Origin: Anisodus tanguticus
Taxonomy: Eukaryota; Streptophyta; Magnoliopsida; Solanales; Solanaceae
Direction: 5' to 3'
DNA length: 64,000 nt
Assembly (NCBI GenBank): GCA_034509755.1
Contig: CM067549.1
Coordinates: 43,661,305-43,725,304 of the forward strand
The position numbers and the translations under genes were made by a program. The first letter of the stretch is position 1, and every line of letters begins with the position of its first letter. This document shows, piece after piece, positions 1 through 13,300 of the stretch. The notes below the pieces were generated by a model that had not been told where the DNA came from, made no database searches, and saw nothing but the letters and a program-made list of their open reading frames with translations.

Positions 1-178
1 TCAGGCCAATTAGAGACAATTGATAAAATTCTAGAAAATATGTTCGCTAATACACACCGAAAGTGCAAAAAATCATGAATTTGAGTTTCGGCACCGAAAG
101 TGTGCTAATTTCCACTGGAAGTGCAAAAAATCACGAATTTGAGTTTCTTGGTTTAGAAATGCAATACTAAGTGAGGTC
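1..178 (-). repeat. Partial B block at window edge
   Basis: The right-hand part of a B block, cut by the window start. It contains the doubled 'caccgaaagtg' core and ends at 'gaggtc'. It matches the B block ending at 3983 almost base for base. One difference is 'tttcggcacc' here against 'tttctggcacc' there, a one-base loss at a CTG. Confidence 0.85.
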
Positions 179-2170
179 GGCCATGAAGAAGTAATGAATG
201 ACCATTACAAGCCTATTTTTCATGGACTGGGTGAATTTCAGGCCAATTAGACACAATTGATAAAATTCTAGAAAATATGTTCGCTAATACCCACCGAAAG
301 TCCCAAAAATCATGAATTTGAGTTTCTGGCCTTAAAACGCAATAATAAGTTCTAGAAAATCGATGTGCTAATACCCACCGAAATTGTAAAAAATCATGAA
401 TTTGAGTTTCTAGGTTTAGAAATACAATACTAAGCGGGTGAATTTCAGGCGAATTAGAGACAGTCGATAGGGTTCTAGAAAAATCATGTGCTAATTTCCA
501 CTGGATGTGCAAAAAATCACGAATTTGAGTTTCTTGGTTTAGAAATGCAATACTAAGTGAGGTCGGCCATGAAGAAGTAATAAATGACGATCACAAGCCT
601 ATTATTCATGGACTGGGTGAATTTCAGGCCAATTAGAGACAATTGATAAAATTCTAGAAAATATGTTCGCTAATACCCACCGAAAGTGCAAAAAATCATG
701 AATTTGAGTTTCTGAGTTTAGAAATACAATACTAATTGACGTCGGCCGGATGAAGTAATGGATGTCGATCATAAGACTATATTTCATGGACCGGGTGAAT
801 TTCAGGCCAATTAGAGACAGTCGATAGGGTTCTAGAAAATTCATGTGCTAATTTCCACTGGAAGTGCAAAAAATCACGAATCTGCGTTTCTTGGTTTAGA
901 AATGCAATACTAAGTGAGGTCGGCCATGAAGAAGTAATGAATGACGATCACAAGCCTATTTTTCATGGATCGGGTGAATTTCGGGCCAATTAGAGACGAT
1001 TGATAAAATTCTAGAAAATATGTTCTCTAATACCCACCGAAAGTGCAAAAAATCATGAATTTGAGTTTCTGGCACCGAAAGTGTGCTAATATCCACCGAA
1101 AGTGCAAAAAAACACAAATATGAGTGTCTGAGTTTAGAAATACAATACTAAGTGACGTCGGCCAGGAAGAAGTAATGGATGTCGATCATAAGCCTATATT
1201 TCATGGACCGGGTGAATTTCAGGCCAATTAGAGACATCAATTGGGTTCTAGAAAATTCATGTGCTAATTTCCACCTAAGTGCAAAAAATCACGAATCTGC
1301 GTTTCTTGGTTTAGAAATGCAATACTAAGTGAGGTCGGCCATGAAAAAGTAATGAATGACGATCACAAGCCTATTTTTCATGGATGGTTGAATTTCGGGC
1401 CAATTAGAGACGATTGATAAAATTCTAGAAAATATGTTCTCTAATACCCACCGAAAGTGCAAAAAATCATGAATTTGAGTGTACGGCACCGAAAGTGTGC
1501 TAATATCCACCGAAAGTGCAAAAAAACACAAATATGAGTTTCTGAGTTTAGAAATACAATACTAAGTGACGTCGGCCACGAAGAAGTAATGGATGTCGAT
1601 CATAAGCCTATATTTCATGGACCGGGTGAATTTCAGGCAAATTAGAGACAGTCGATAGGGTTCTAGAAAATTCATGTGCTAATTTCCACCGGAAGTGCAA
1701 AAAATCACGAATTTGAGTTTCTTGGTTTAGAAATGCAATACTAAGTGAGGTCGGCCATGAAGAAGTAATGAATGTCGATCACAACCCTATTTTTCATGGA
1801 CTGGGTGAATTTCAGGCCAATTAGAGACAATTGATAAAATTCTAGAAAATATGTTCTCTAATACCCACCGAAAGTGCAAAAAATCATGAATTTGAGTTTA
1901 TGGCACCGAAAGTGTGCTAATATCCACCGAAAGTGCAAAAAAACACAAATATGAGTTTCTGAGTTTAGAAATACAATACTAAGTGACGTCGGCCACGAAG
2001 AAGTAATGGATGTCGATCATAAGCCTATATTTCATGGACCGGGTGAATTTCGGGCAAATTAGAGACGAATCGATAGGGTTCTAGAAAATTCATGTGCTAA
2101 TTTCCACCGGAAGTACAAAAAATCACGAATTTGAGTTTCTTGGTTTAGAAATGCAATACTAAGTGAGGTC
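179..2170 (-). repeat. Left array segment, block order A C C B C B C B C
   Basis: Block ends are A 564, C 743, C 921, B 1159, C 1336, B 1573, C 1752, B 1990 and C 2170. The repeating BC pair gives a local period of about 416-418 bp. The first 1.75 kb of the window is a near copy of the stretches beginning near 3805 and 11603. Confidence 0.9.
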
Positions 2171-5100
2171 GGCCATGAAGAAGTAATGAATGACGATCAC
2201 AAGCCTATTATTCATGGACTGGGTGAATTTCAGGCCAATTAGAGACAATTGATAAAATTCTAGAAAATATGTTCGCTAATACCCACCGAAAGTGCAAAAA
2301 ATCATGAATTTGAGTTTCTGGCCTTAAAATGCAATAATAAGTTCTTGAAAATCGATGTGCTAATACCCACCGAAAATGTAAAAAATCATGAATTTGAGTT
2401 TCTAGGTTTAGAAATGCAATACTAAGCGGATGAATTTCGGGCCAATTAGAGACATCGATAGGGTTCTAGAAAATTCATGTGCTAATTTCCACTGGAAGTG
2501 CAAAAAATCACGAATCTGCGTTTCTTGGTTTAGAAATGCAATACTAAGTGAGGTCGGCCATGAAGAAGTAATGAATGACGATCACAAGCCTATTATTCAT
2601 GGACTGGGTGAATTTCAGGCCAATTAGAGACAATTGATAAAATTCTAGAAAATATGTTCGCTAATACCCACCGAAAGTGCAAAAAATCATGAATTTGAGT
2701 TTCTGGCCTTAAAATGCAATAATAAGTTCTAGAAAATCGATGTGCTAATACCCACCGAAATTGTAAAAAATCATGAATTTGAGTTTCTAGGTTTAGAAAT
2801 GCAATACTAAGCGGGTGAATTTCAGGCCAATTAGAGACAGTCGATAGGGTTCTAGAAAATTCATGTGCTAATTTCCACTGGAAGTGCAAAAAATCATGAA
2901 TCTGCGTTTCTTGGTTTAGAAATGCAATACTAAGTTAGGTCGGCCATGAAGAAGTAATGAATGACGATCACAAGCCTATTTTTCATGGACTGGGTGAATT
3001 TCAGGCCAATTAGAGACGATTGATAAAATTCTAGAAAATATGTTCTCTAATACCCACCGAAAGTGCAAAAAATCATGAATTTGAGTTTCTGGCACCGAAA
3101 GTGTGCTAATATCCACCGAAAGTGCAAAAAAACACAAATATGAGTTTCTGAGTTTAGAAATACAATACTAAGTGACGTCGGCCACGAAGAAGTAATGGAT
3201 GTCGATCATAAGCCTATATTTCATGGACCGGGTTTAATTTCAGGCAAATTAGAGACAGTCGATAGGGTTCTAGAAAATTCATGTGCTAATTTCCACCGGA
3301 AGTACAAAAAATCACGAATTTGAGTTTCTTGGTTTAGAAATGCAATACTAAGTGAGGTCGGCCATGAAGAAGTAATGAATGTCGATCACAAGCCTATTTT
3401 TCATGGACTGGGTGAATTTCAAGCCAATTAGAGACGATTGATAAAATTCTAGAAAATATGTTCGCTAATATCCACCGAAAGTGCAAAAAATCATGAATTT
3501 GAGTTTCTGGCCTTAAAATGCAATAATAAGTTCTAGAAAATCGATGTGCTAATACCCACCGAAATTGTAAAAAATCACGAATTTGAGTTTCTAGGTTTAG
3601 AAATGCAATACTAAGCGGGTGAATTTCAGGCCAATTAGAGACAGTCGATAGGGTTCTAGCAAATTCAAGTGCTAATTTCCACTGGAAGTGCAAAAAATCA
3701 CGAATTTGAGTTTCTTGGTTTAGAAATGCAATACTAAGTGAGGTCGGCCATGAAGAAGTAATGTATGACGATCACAAGCCTATTTTTCATGGACTGGGTG
3801 AATTTCAGGCCAATTAGAGACAATTGATAAAATTCTAGAAAATATGTTCGCTAATACACACCGAAAGTGCAAAAAATCATGAATTTGAGTTTCTGGCACC
3901 GAAAGTGTGCTAATTTCCACTGGAAGTGCAAAAAATCACGAATTTGAGTTTCTTGGTTTAGAAATGCAATACTAAGTGAGGTCGGCCATGAAGAAGTAAT
4001 GAATGACCATCACAAGCCTATTTTTCATGGACTGGGTGAATTTTAGGCCAATTAGACACAATTGATAAAATTCTAGAAAATATGTTCGCTAATACCCACC
4101 GAAAGTCCCAAAAATCATGAATTTGAGTTTCTGGCCTTAAAACGCAATAATAAGTTCTAGAAAATCGATGTGCTAATACCCACCGAAATTGTAAAAAATC
4201 ATGAATTTGAGTTTCTAGGTTTAGAAATACAATACTAAGCGGGTGAATTTCAGGCGAATTAGAAACAGTCGATAGGGTTCTAGAAAAATCATGTGCTAAT
4301 TTCCACTGGATGTGCAAAAAATCACGAATTTGAGTTTCTTGGTTTAGAAATGCAATACTAAGTGAGGTCGGCCATGAAGAAGTAATAAATGACGATCACA
4401 AGCCTATTATTCATGGACTGGGTGAATTTCAGGCCAATTAGAGACAATTGATAAAATTCTAGAAAATATGTTCGCTAATACCCACCGAAAGTGCAAAAAA
4501 TCATGAATTTGAGTTTCTGAGTTTAGAAATACAATACTAATTGACGTCGGCCAGGATGAAGTAATGGATGTCGATCATAAGACTATATTTCATGGACCGG
4601 GTGAATTTCAGGCCAATTAGAGACAGTCGATAGGGTTCTAGAAAATTCATGTGCTAATTTCCACTGGAAGTGCAAAAAATCACGAATCTGCGTTTCTTGG
4701 TTTAGAAATGCAATACTAAGTGAGGTCGGCCATGAAGAAGTAATGAATGACGATCACAAGCCTATTTTTCATGGACTGGGTGAATTTCAGGCCAATTAGA
4801 GACGATTGATAAAATTCTAGAAAATATGTTCTCTAATACCCACCGAAAGTGCAAAAAATCATGAATTTGAGTTTCTGGCACCGAAAGTGTGCTAATATCC
4901 ACCGAAAGTGCAAAAAAACACAAATATGAGTGTCTGAGTTTAGAAATACAATACTAAGTGACGTCGGCCAGGAAGAAGTAATGGATGTCGATCATAAGCC
5001 TATATTTCATGGACCGGGTGAATTTCAGGCCAATTAGAGACAGTCAATTGGGTTCTAGAAAATTCATGTGCTAATTTCCACCGGAAGTGCAAAAAATCAC

Positions 5101-5560
5101 GAATCTGCGTTTCTTGGTTTAGAAATGCAATACTAAGTGAGGTCGGCCATGAAAAAGTAATGAATGACGATCACAAGCCTATTTTTCATGGACTGGTTGA
5201 ATTTCAGGCCAATTAGAGACGATTGATAAAATTCTAGAAAATATGTTCTCTAATACCCACCGAAAGTGCAAAAAATCATGAATTTGAGTGTCTGGCACCG
5301 AAAGTGTGCTAATATCCACCGAAAGTGCAAAAAAACACAAATATGAGTTTCTGAGTTTAGAAATACAATACTAAGTGACGTCGGCCACGAAGAAGTAATG
5401 GATGTCGATCATAAGCCTATATTTCATGGACCGGGTGAATTTCGGGCAAATTAGAGACAATGATAGGGTTCTAGAAAATTCATGTGCTAATTTCCACCGG
5501 AAGTGCAAAAAATCACGAATTTGAGTTTCTTGGTTTAGAAATGCAATACTAAGTGAGGTC
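2171..5560 (-). repeat. Left array segment, order A A B C A B A C C B C B C
   Basis: Block ends are A 2555, A 2941, B 3179, C 3359, A 3745, B 3983, A 4369, C 4548, C 4727, B 4965, C 5144, B 5382 and C 5560. Two A blocks sit directly side by side at 2171-2941, the only such pair seen. Most of this segment (from about 2942) recurs 7.8 kb to the right. Confidence 0.9.
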
Positions 5561-5946
5561 GGCCATGAAGAAGTAATGAATGACGATCACAAGCCTATTT
5601 TTCATGGACTGGGTGAATTTCAGGCCAATTAGAGACAATTGATAAAATTCTAGAAAATATGTTCGCTAATACCCAGCGAAAGTGCAAAAAATCATGAATT
5701 TGAGTTTCTGGCCTTAAAATGCAATAATAAGTTCTAGAAAATCGATGTGCTAATACCCACCGAAATTGTAAAAAATCATGAATTTGAGTTTCTAGGTTTA
5801 GAAATGCAATACTAAGCGGGTGAATTTCAGGCCAATTAGAGACAGTCGATAGGGTTGTAGAAAATTCATGTGCTAATTTCCACTGGATGTGCAAAAAATC
5901 ACGAATTTGAGTTTTTTGGTTTAGAAATGCAATACTAAGTGAGGTC
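5561..5946 (-). repeat. Representative A block (three clipped monomers, 386 bp)
   Basis: Three monomer pieces joined by two internal deletions. Read on the + strand, the first piece ends at 'gcaataataag' and jumps straight to 'ttctagaaaatcgatg'. The second ends at 'aatactaag' and jumps to 'cgggtgaatttc'. Three intact monomers would be about 537 bp, so about 150 bp are missing. The same two junctions occur in all 15 A blocks, so A arose once and was then amplified. Confidence 0.9.
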
Positions 5947-6184
5947 GGCCATGAAGAAGTAATGAATGACGATCACAAGCCTATTATTCATGGACTGGGT
6001 GAATTTCAGGCCAATTAGAGACGATTGATAAAATTCTAGAAAATATGTTCGCTAATACACACCGAAAGTGCAAAAAATCATGAATTTGAGTTTCTGGCAC
6101 CGAAAGTGTGCTAATTTCCACCGAAAGTGCAAAAAAACACAAATATGAGTTTCTGAGTTTAGAAATACAATACTAAGTGACGTC
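5947..6184 (-). repeat. Representative B block (monomer with 59-bp internal duplication, 238 bp)
   Basis: A full monomer whose 'caccgaaagtgcaaaa' core is present twice, the second time after 'tctggcaccgaaagtgtgct'. The extra length is 59 bp (238 against 179). The second core copy is marked by 'aaaaaaacacaaatatgag', which is absent from C blocks and from the right array. Confidence 0.88.
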
Positions 6185-6363
6185 GGCCACGAAGAAGTAA
6201 TGGATGTCGATCATAAGCCTATATTTCATGGACCGGGTGAATTTCAGGCAAATTAGAGACAGTCGATAGGGTTCTAGAAAATTCATGTGCTAATTTCCAC
6301 CGGAGGTGCAAAAAATCACGAATTTGAGTTTCTTGGTTTAGAAATGCAATACTAAGTGAGGTC
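6185..6363 (-). repeat. Representative C block (plain 179-bp monomer)
   Basis: One uninterrupted monomer in reverse orientation, bounded by 'gacgtc' on the left and 'gaggtc' on the right. C blocks elsewhere are 177-181 bp. This is the closest left-array counterpart to the full-length right-array monomers M1-M6. Confidence 0.9.
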
Positions 6364-9300
6364 GGCCATGAAGAAGAAATTAATGACGATCACAAGCCTA
6401 TTTTTCATGGACTGTGTGAATTTCAGGCCAATTAGAGACAATTGATAAAATTCTAGAAAATATGTTCGCTAATACCCACCGAAAGTGCAAAAAATCATGA
6501 ATTTGAGTTTCTGGCCTTAAAATGCAATAATAAGTTCTAGAAAATCGATGTGCTAATACCCACCGAAATTGTAAAAAATCATGAATTTGAGTTTCTAGGT
6601 TTAGAAATGCAATACTAAGCGGGTGAATTTCAGGCCAATTAGAGACAGTCGATAGGGTTCTAGAAAATTCATGTGCTAATTTCCACTGGAAGTGCAAAAA
6701 ACCACGAATCTGTGTTTCTTGGTTTAGAAATGCAATACTAAGTGAGGTCGGCCATGAAGAAGTAATGAAAGACGATCACAAGCCTATTTTTCATGGATTG
6801 GGTGAATTTCAGGCCAATTAGAGACGATTGATAAAATTCTAGAAAATATGTTCTCTATTAACCACCGAAAGTGCAAAAAATCATGAATTTGAGTTTCTGG
6901 CACCGAAAGTGTGATAATATCCACCGAAAGTGCAAAAAAACACAAATATGAGTTTCTGAGTTTAGAAATACAATACAAAGTGACGTCGGCCACGAAGAAG
7001 TAATGGATGTCGATCATAAGCATATATTTCATGGACCGGGTTTAATTTCAGGCAAATTAGAGACAGTCGATAGGGTTCTAGAAAATTCATGTGCTAATTT
7101 CCACCGGAAGTGCAAAAAATCACGAATTTGAGTTTCTTGGTTTAGAAATGCAATACTAAGTGAGGTCGGCCATGAAGAAGTAATGAATGACGATCACAAG
7201 CCTATTTTTCATGGACTGGGTGAATTTCAGGACAATTAGAGACAATTGATAAAATTCTAGAAAATATGTTCGCTAATACCCACCGAAAGTGCAAAAAATC
7301 ATGAATTTGAGTTTCTGGCCTTAAAATGCAATAATAAGTTCTAGAAAATCGATGTGCTAATACCCACCGAAATTGTAAAAAATCATGAATTTGAGTTTCT
7401 AGGTTTAGAAATGCAATACTAAGCGGGTGAATTTCAGGCCAATTAGAGACAGTCGATAGGGTTCTAGAAAATTCATGTGCTAATTTCCACTTTGGAAGTG
7501 CAAAAATCACGAATCTGCGTTTCTTGGTTTAGAAATGCAATACTAAGTGAGGTCGGCCATGAAGAAGTAATGAATGACGATCACAAGCCTATTTTTCATG
7601 GATGGGTGAATTTCGGGCCAATTAGAGACGATTGATAAAATTCTAGAAAATATGTTCTCTAATACCCACCGAAAGTGCAAAAAATCATGAATTTGAGTTT
7701 CTGGCACCGAAAGTGTGCTAATATCCACTGAAAGTGCAAAAAAACACAAATATGAGTGTCTGAGTTTAGAAATACAATACTAAGTGACGTCGGCCAGGAA
7801 GAAGTAATGGATGTCGATCATAAGCCTATATTTCATGGACCGGGTGAATTTCAGGCCAATTAGAGACAGTCAATTGGGTTCTAGAAAATTCATGTGCTAA
7901 TTTCCACCGGAAGTGCAAAAAATCACGAATTTGAGTTTCTTGGTTTAGAAATGCAATACTAAGTGAGGTCGGCCATGAAGAAGAAATGAATGTCGATCAC
8001 AAGCCTATTTTTCATGGACTGGGTGAATTTCAGGTCAATTAGAGACAATTGATAAAATTCTATAAAATATGTTCGCTAATACCCACCGAAAGTGCAAAAA
8101 ATCATGAATTTGAGTTTCTGGCCTTAAAATGCAATAATAAGTTCTAGAAAATCGATGTGCTAATACCCACCGAAATTGTAAAAAATCATGAATTTGAGTT
8201 TCTAGGTTTAGAAATGCAATACTAAGCGGGTGAATTTCAGGCCAATTAGAGACAGTCGATAGGGTTCTAGAAAATTCATGTGCTAATTTCCACCTGAAGT
8301 GCAAAAAATCACGAATTTGAGTTTCTTGGTTTAGAAATGCAATACTAAGTGAGGTCGGCCATGAAGAAGTAATGAATGACGATCACAAGCCTATTATTCA
8401 TGGACTGGGTGAATTTCAGGCCAATTAGAGACGATTGATAAAATTCTAGAAAATATGTTCGCTAATACACACCGAAAGTGCAAAAAATCATGAATTTGAG
8501 TTTCTGGCACCGAAAGTGTGCTAATTTCCACCGAAAGTGCAAAAAAACACAAATATGAGTTTCTGAGTTTAGAAATACAATACTAAGTGACGTCGGCCAC
8601 GAAGAAGTAATGGATGTCGATCATAAGCCTATATTTCATGGACCGGGTGAATTTCAGGCAAATTAGAGACGATCGATAGGGTTCTAGAAAATTCATGTGC
8701 TAATTTCCACCGGAGGTGCAAAAAATCACGAATTTGAGTTTCTTGGTTTAGAAATGCAATACTAAGTGAGGTCGGCCATGAAGAAGAAATTAATGACGAT
8801 CACAAGCCTATTTTTCATGGACTGTGTGAATTTCAGGCCAATTAGAGACAATTGATAAAATTCTAGAAAATATGTTCGCTAATACCCACCGAAAGTGCAA
8901 AAAATCATGAATTTGAGTTTCTGGCCTTAAAATGCAATAATAAGTTCTAGAAAATCGATGTGCTAATACCCACCGAAATTGTAAAAAATCATGAATTTGA
9001 GTTTCTAGGTTTAGAAATGCAATACTAAGCGGGTGAATTTCGTGCCAATTAGAGACAGTCGATAGGGTTCTAGAAAATTCATGTGCTAATTTCCACTGGA
9101 AGTGCAAAAAACCACGAATCTGTGTTTCTTGGTTTAGAAATGCAATACTAAGTGAGGTCGGCCATGAAGAAGTAATGAAAGACGATCACAAGCCTATTTT
9201 TCATGGATTGGGTGAATTTCAGGCCAATTAGAGACGATTGATAAAATTCTAGAAAATATGTTCTCTATTAACCACCGAAAGTGCAAAAAATCATGAATTT

Positions 9301-10380
9301 GAGTTTCTGGCACCGAAAGTGTGATAATATCCACCGAAAGTGCAAAAAAACACAAATATGAGTTTAGAGTTTAGAAATACAATACTAAGTGACGTCGGCC
9401 ACGAAGAAGTAATGGATGTCGATCATAAGCATATATTTCATGGACCGGGTTTAATTTCGAGGCAAATTAGAGACAGTCGATAGGGTTCTAGAAAATTCAT
9501 GTGCTAATTTCCACCGGAAGTGCAAAAAATCACGAATTTGAGTTTCTTGGTTTAGAAATGCAATACTAAGTGAGGTCGGCCATGAAGAAGTAATGAATGA
9601 CGATCACAAGCCTATTTTTCATGGATGGGTGAATTTCAGGACAATTAGAGACAATTGATAAAATTCTAGAAAATATGTTCGCTAATACCCACCGAAAGTG
9701 CAAAAAATCATGAATTTGAGTTTCTGGCCTTAAAATGCAATAATAAGTTCTAGAAAATCGATGTGCTAATACCCACCGAAATTGTAAAAAATCATGAATT
9801 TGAGTTTCTAGGTTTAGAAATGCAATACTAAGCGGGTGAATTTCAGGCCAATTAGAGACAGTCGATAGGGTTCTAGAAAATTCATGTGCTAATTTCCACT
9901 GGAAGTGCAAAAAATCACGAATCTGCGTTTCTTGGTTTAGAAATGCAATACTAAGTGAGGTCGGCCATGAAGAAGTAATGAATGACGATCACAAGCCTAT
10001 TTTTCATGGACTGGGTGAATTTCAGGCCAATTAGAGACGATTGATAAAATTCTAGAAAATATGTTCTCTAATACCCACCGAAAGTGCAAAAAATCATGAA
10101 TTTGAGTTTCTGGCACCGAAAGTGTGCTAATATCCACTTTGAAAGTGCAAAAAAACACAAATATGAGTGTACGAGTTTAGAAATACAATACTAAGTGACG
10201 TCGGCCGGAAGAAGTAATGGATGTCGATCATAAGCCTATATTTCATGGACCGGGTGAATTTCGGGCCAATTAGAGACAGATCAATTGGGTTCTAGAAAAT
10301 TCATGTGCTAATTTCCACCTAAGTGCAAAAAATCACGAATTTGAGTTTCTTGGTTTAGAAATGCAATACTAAGTGAGGTC

Positions 10381-13300
10381 GGCCATGAAGAAGAAATGAA
10401 TGTCGATCACAAGCCTATTTTTCATGGACTGGGTGAATTTCAGGTCAATTAGAGACAATTGATAAAATTCTATAAAATATGTTCGCTAATACCCACCGAA
10501 AGTGCAAAAAATCATGAATTTGAGTTTCTGAGTTTAGAAATACAATACTAAGTGACGTCGGCCACGAAGAAGTAATGGATGTCGATCATAAGCCTATATT
10601 TCATGGACCGGGTGAATTTCAGGCAAATTAGAGACAGTCGATAGGGTTCTAGAAAATTCATGTGCTAATTTCCACTGGAAGTGCAAAAAATCACGAATCT
10701 GCGTTTCTTGGTTTAGAAATGCAATACTAAGTGAGGTCGGCCATGAAAAAGTAATGAATGACGATCACAAGCCTATTTTTCATGGACTGGGTGAATTTCA
10801 GGCCAATTAGAGACGATTGATAAAATTCTAGAAAATATGTTCTCTAATACCCACCGAAAGTGCAAAAAATCATGAATTTGAGTTTCTGGCACCGAAAGTG
10901 TGCTAATATCCACCGAAAGTGCAAAAAAACACAAATATGAGTTTCTGAGTTTAGAAATACAATACTAAGTGACGTCGGCCACGAAGAAGTAATGGATGTC
11001 GATCATAAGCCTATATTTCATGGACCGGGTTTAATTTCAGGCAAATTAGAGACAGTCGATAGGGTTCTAGAAAATTCATGTGCTAATTTCCACCGGAAGT
11101 ACAAAAAATCACGAATTTGAGTTTCTTGGTTTAGAAATGCAATACTAAGTGAGGTCGGCCATGAAGAAGTAATGAATGTCGATCACAAGCCTATTTTTCA
11201 TGGATGGGTGAATTTCAAGCCAATTAGAGACGATTGATAAAATTCTAGAAAATATGTTCGCTAATATCCACCGAAAGTGCAAAAAATCATGAATTTGAGT
11301 TTCTGGCCTTAAAATGCAATAATAAGTTCTAGAAAATCGATGTGCTAATACCCACCGAAATTGTAAAAAATCACGAATTTGAGTTTCTAGGTTTAGAAAT
11401 GCAATACTAAGCGGGTGAATTTCGGGCCAATTAGAGACGATCGATAGGGTTCTAGCAAATTCAAGTGCTAATTTCCACTTTGGAAGTGCAAAAAATCACG
11501 AATTTGAGTTTCTTGGTTTAGAAATGCAATACTAAGTGAGGTCGGCCATGAAGAAGTAATGTATGACGATCACAAGCCTATTTTTCATGGACTGGGTGAA
11601 TTTCAGGCCAATTAGAGACAATTGATAAAATTCTAGAAAATATGTTCGCTAATACACACCGAAAGTGCAAAAAATCATGAATTTGAGTTTCTGGCACCGA
11701 AAGTGTGCTAATTTCCACTGGAAGTGCAAAAAATCACGAATTTGAGTTTCTTGGTTTAGAAATGCAATACTAAGTGAGGTCGGCCATGAAGAAGTAATGA
11801 ATGACCATCACAAGCCTATTTTTCATGGACTGGGTGAATTTCAGGAAAATTAGACACAATTGATAAAATTCTAGAAAATATGTTCGCTAATACCCACCGA
11901 AAGTCCCAAAAATCATGAATTTGAGTTTCTGGCCTTAAAACGCAATAATAAGTTCTAGAAAATCGATGTGCTAATACCCACCGAAATTGTAAAAAATCAT
12001 GAATTTGAGTTTCTAGGTTTAGAAATACAATACTAAGCGGGTGAATTTCAGGCGAATTAGAGACAGTCGATAGGGTTCTAGAAAAATCATGTGCTAATTT
12101 CCACTGGATGTGCAAAAAATCACGAATTTGAGTTTCTTGGTTTAGAAATGCATTACTAAGTGAGGTCGGCCATGAAGAAGTAATAAATGACGATCACAAG
12201 CCTATTATTCATGGACTGGGTGAATTTCAGGCCAATTAGAGACAATTGATAAAATTCTAGAAAATATGTTCGCTAATACCCACCGAAAGTGCAAAAAATC
12301 ATGAATTTGAGTTTCTGAGTTTAGAAATACAATACTAATTGACGTCCGCCAGGATGAAGTAATGGATGTCGATCATAAGACTATATTTCATGGACCGGGT
12401 GAATTTCAGGCCAATTAGAGACGATCGATAGGGTTCTAGAAAATTCATGTGCTAATTTCCACTTTGGAAGTGCAAAAAATCACGAATCTGCGTTTCTTGG
12501 TTTAGAAATGCAATACTAAGTGAGGTCGGCCATGAAGAAGTAATGAATGACGATCACAAGCCTATTTTTCATGGATGGGTGAATTTCGGGCCAATTAGAG
12601 ACGATTGATAAAATTCTAGAAAATATGTTCTCTAATACCCACCGAAAGTGCAAAAAATCATGAATTTGAGTTTCTGGCACCGAAAGTGTGCTAATATCCA
12701 CCGAAAGTGCAAAAAAACACAAATATGAGTGTCTGAGTTTAGAAATACAATACTAAGTGACGTCGGCCAGGAAGAAGTAATGGATGTCGATCATAAGCCT
12801 ATATTTCATGGACCGGGTGAATTTCAGGCCAATTAGAGACAGTCAATTGGGTTCTAGAAAATTCATGTGCTAATTTCCACCGGAAGTGCAAAAAATCACG
12901 AATCTGCGTTTCTTGGTTTAGAAATGCAATACTAAGTGAGGTCGGCCATGAAAAAGTAATGAATGACGATCACAAGCCTATTTTTCATGGACTGGTTGAA
13001 TTTCAGGCCAATTAGAGACGATTGATAAAATTCTAGAAAATATGTTCTCTAATACCCACCGAAAGTGCAAAAAATCATGAATTTGAGTGTCTGGCACCGA
13101 AAGTGTGCTAATATCCACCGAAAGTGCAAAAAAACACAAATATGAGTTTCTGAGTTTAGAAATACAATACTAAGTGACGTCGGCCACGAAGAAGTAATGG
13201 ATGTCGATCATAAGCCTATATTTCATGGACCGGGTGAATTTCAGGCAAATTAGAGACAGTCGATAGGGTTCTAGAAAATTCATGTGCTAATTTCCACCGG

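Larger units (their letters stand above)
2942..6560 (-). repeat. Segmental duplication inside left array, copy 1
   Basis: The block order B C A B A C C B C B C A B C is the same as in 10739-14360, at an offset of about 7797-7800 bp. Diagnostic rare variants are shared, including the C-to-A change in 'aattagacacaattg', 'gaaagtcccaaaaatc' and the 'acccagcgaaag' variant at about 5672. Limits are approximate because both ends lie in the same repeat family. Confidence 0.85.
5561..10380 (-). repeat. Regular (ABC)x6 higher-order repeat, period 803-804 bp
   Basis: Six consecutive A-B-C units. A-block ends are 5946, 6749, 7554, 8356, 9159 and 9962. B-block ends are 6184, 6987, 7791, 8594, 9396 and 10202. 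C-block ends are 6363, 7167, 7970, 8773, 9577 and 10380. This is the most homogeneous part of the left array. Units also resemble each other at a distance of about 2.4 kb (three units): for example 5991 onward resembles 8391 onward more closely than it does its neighbour. Confidence 0.92.
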
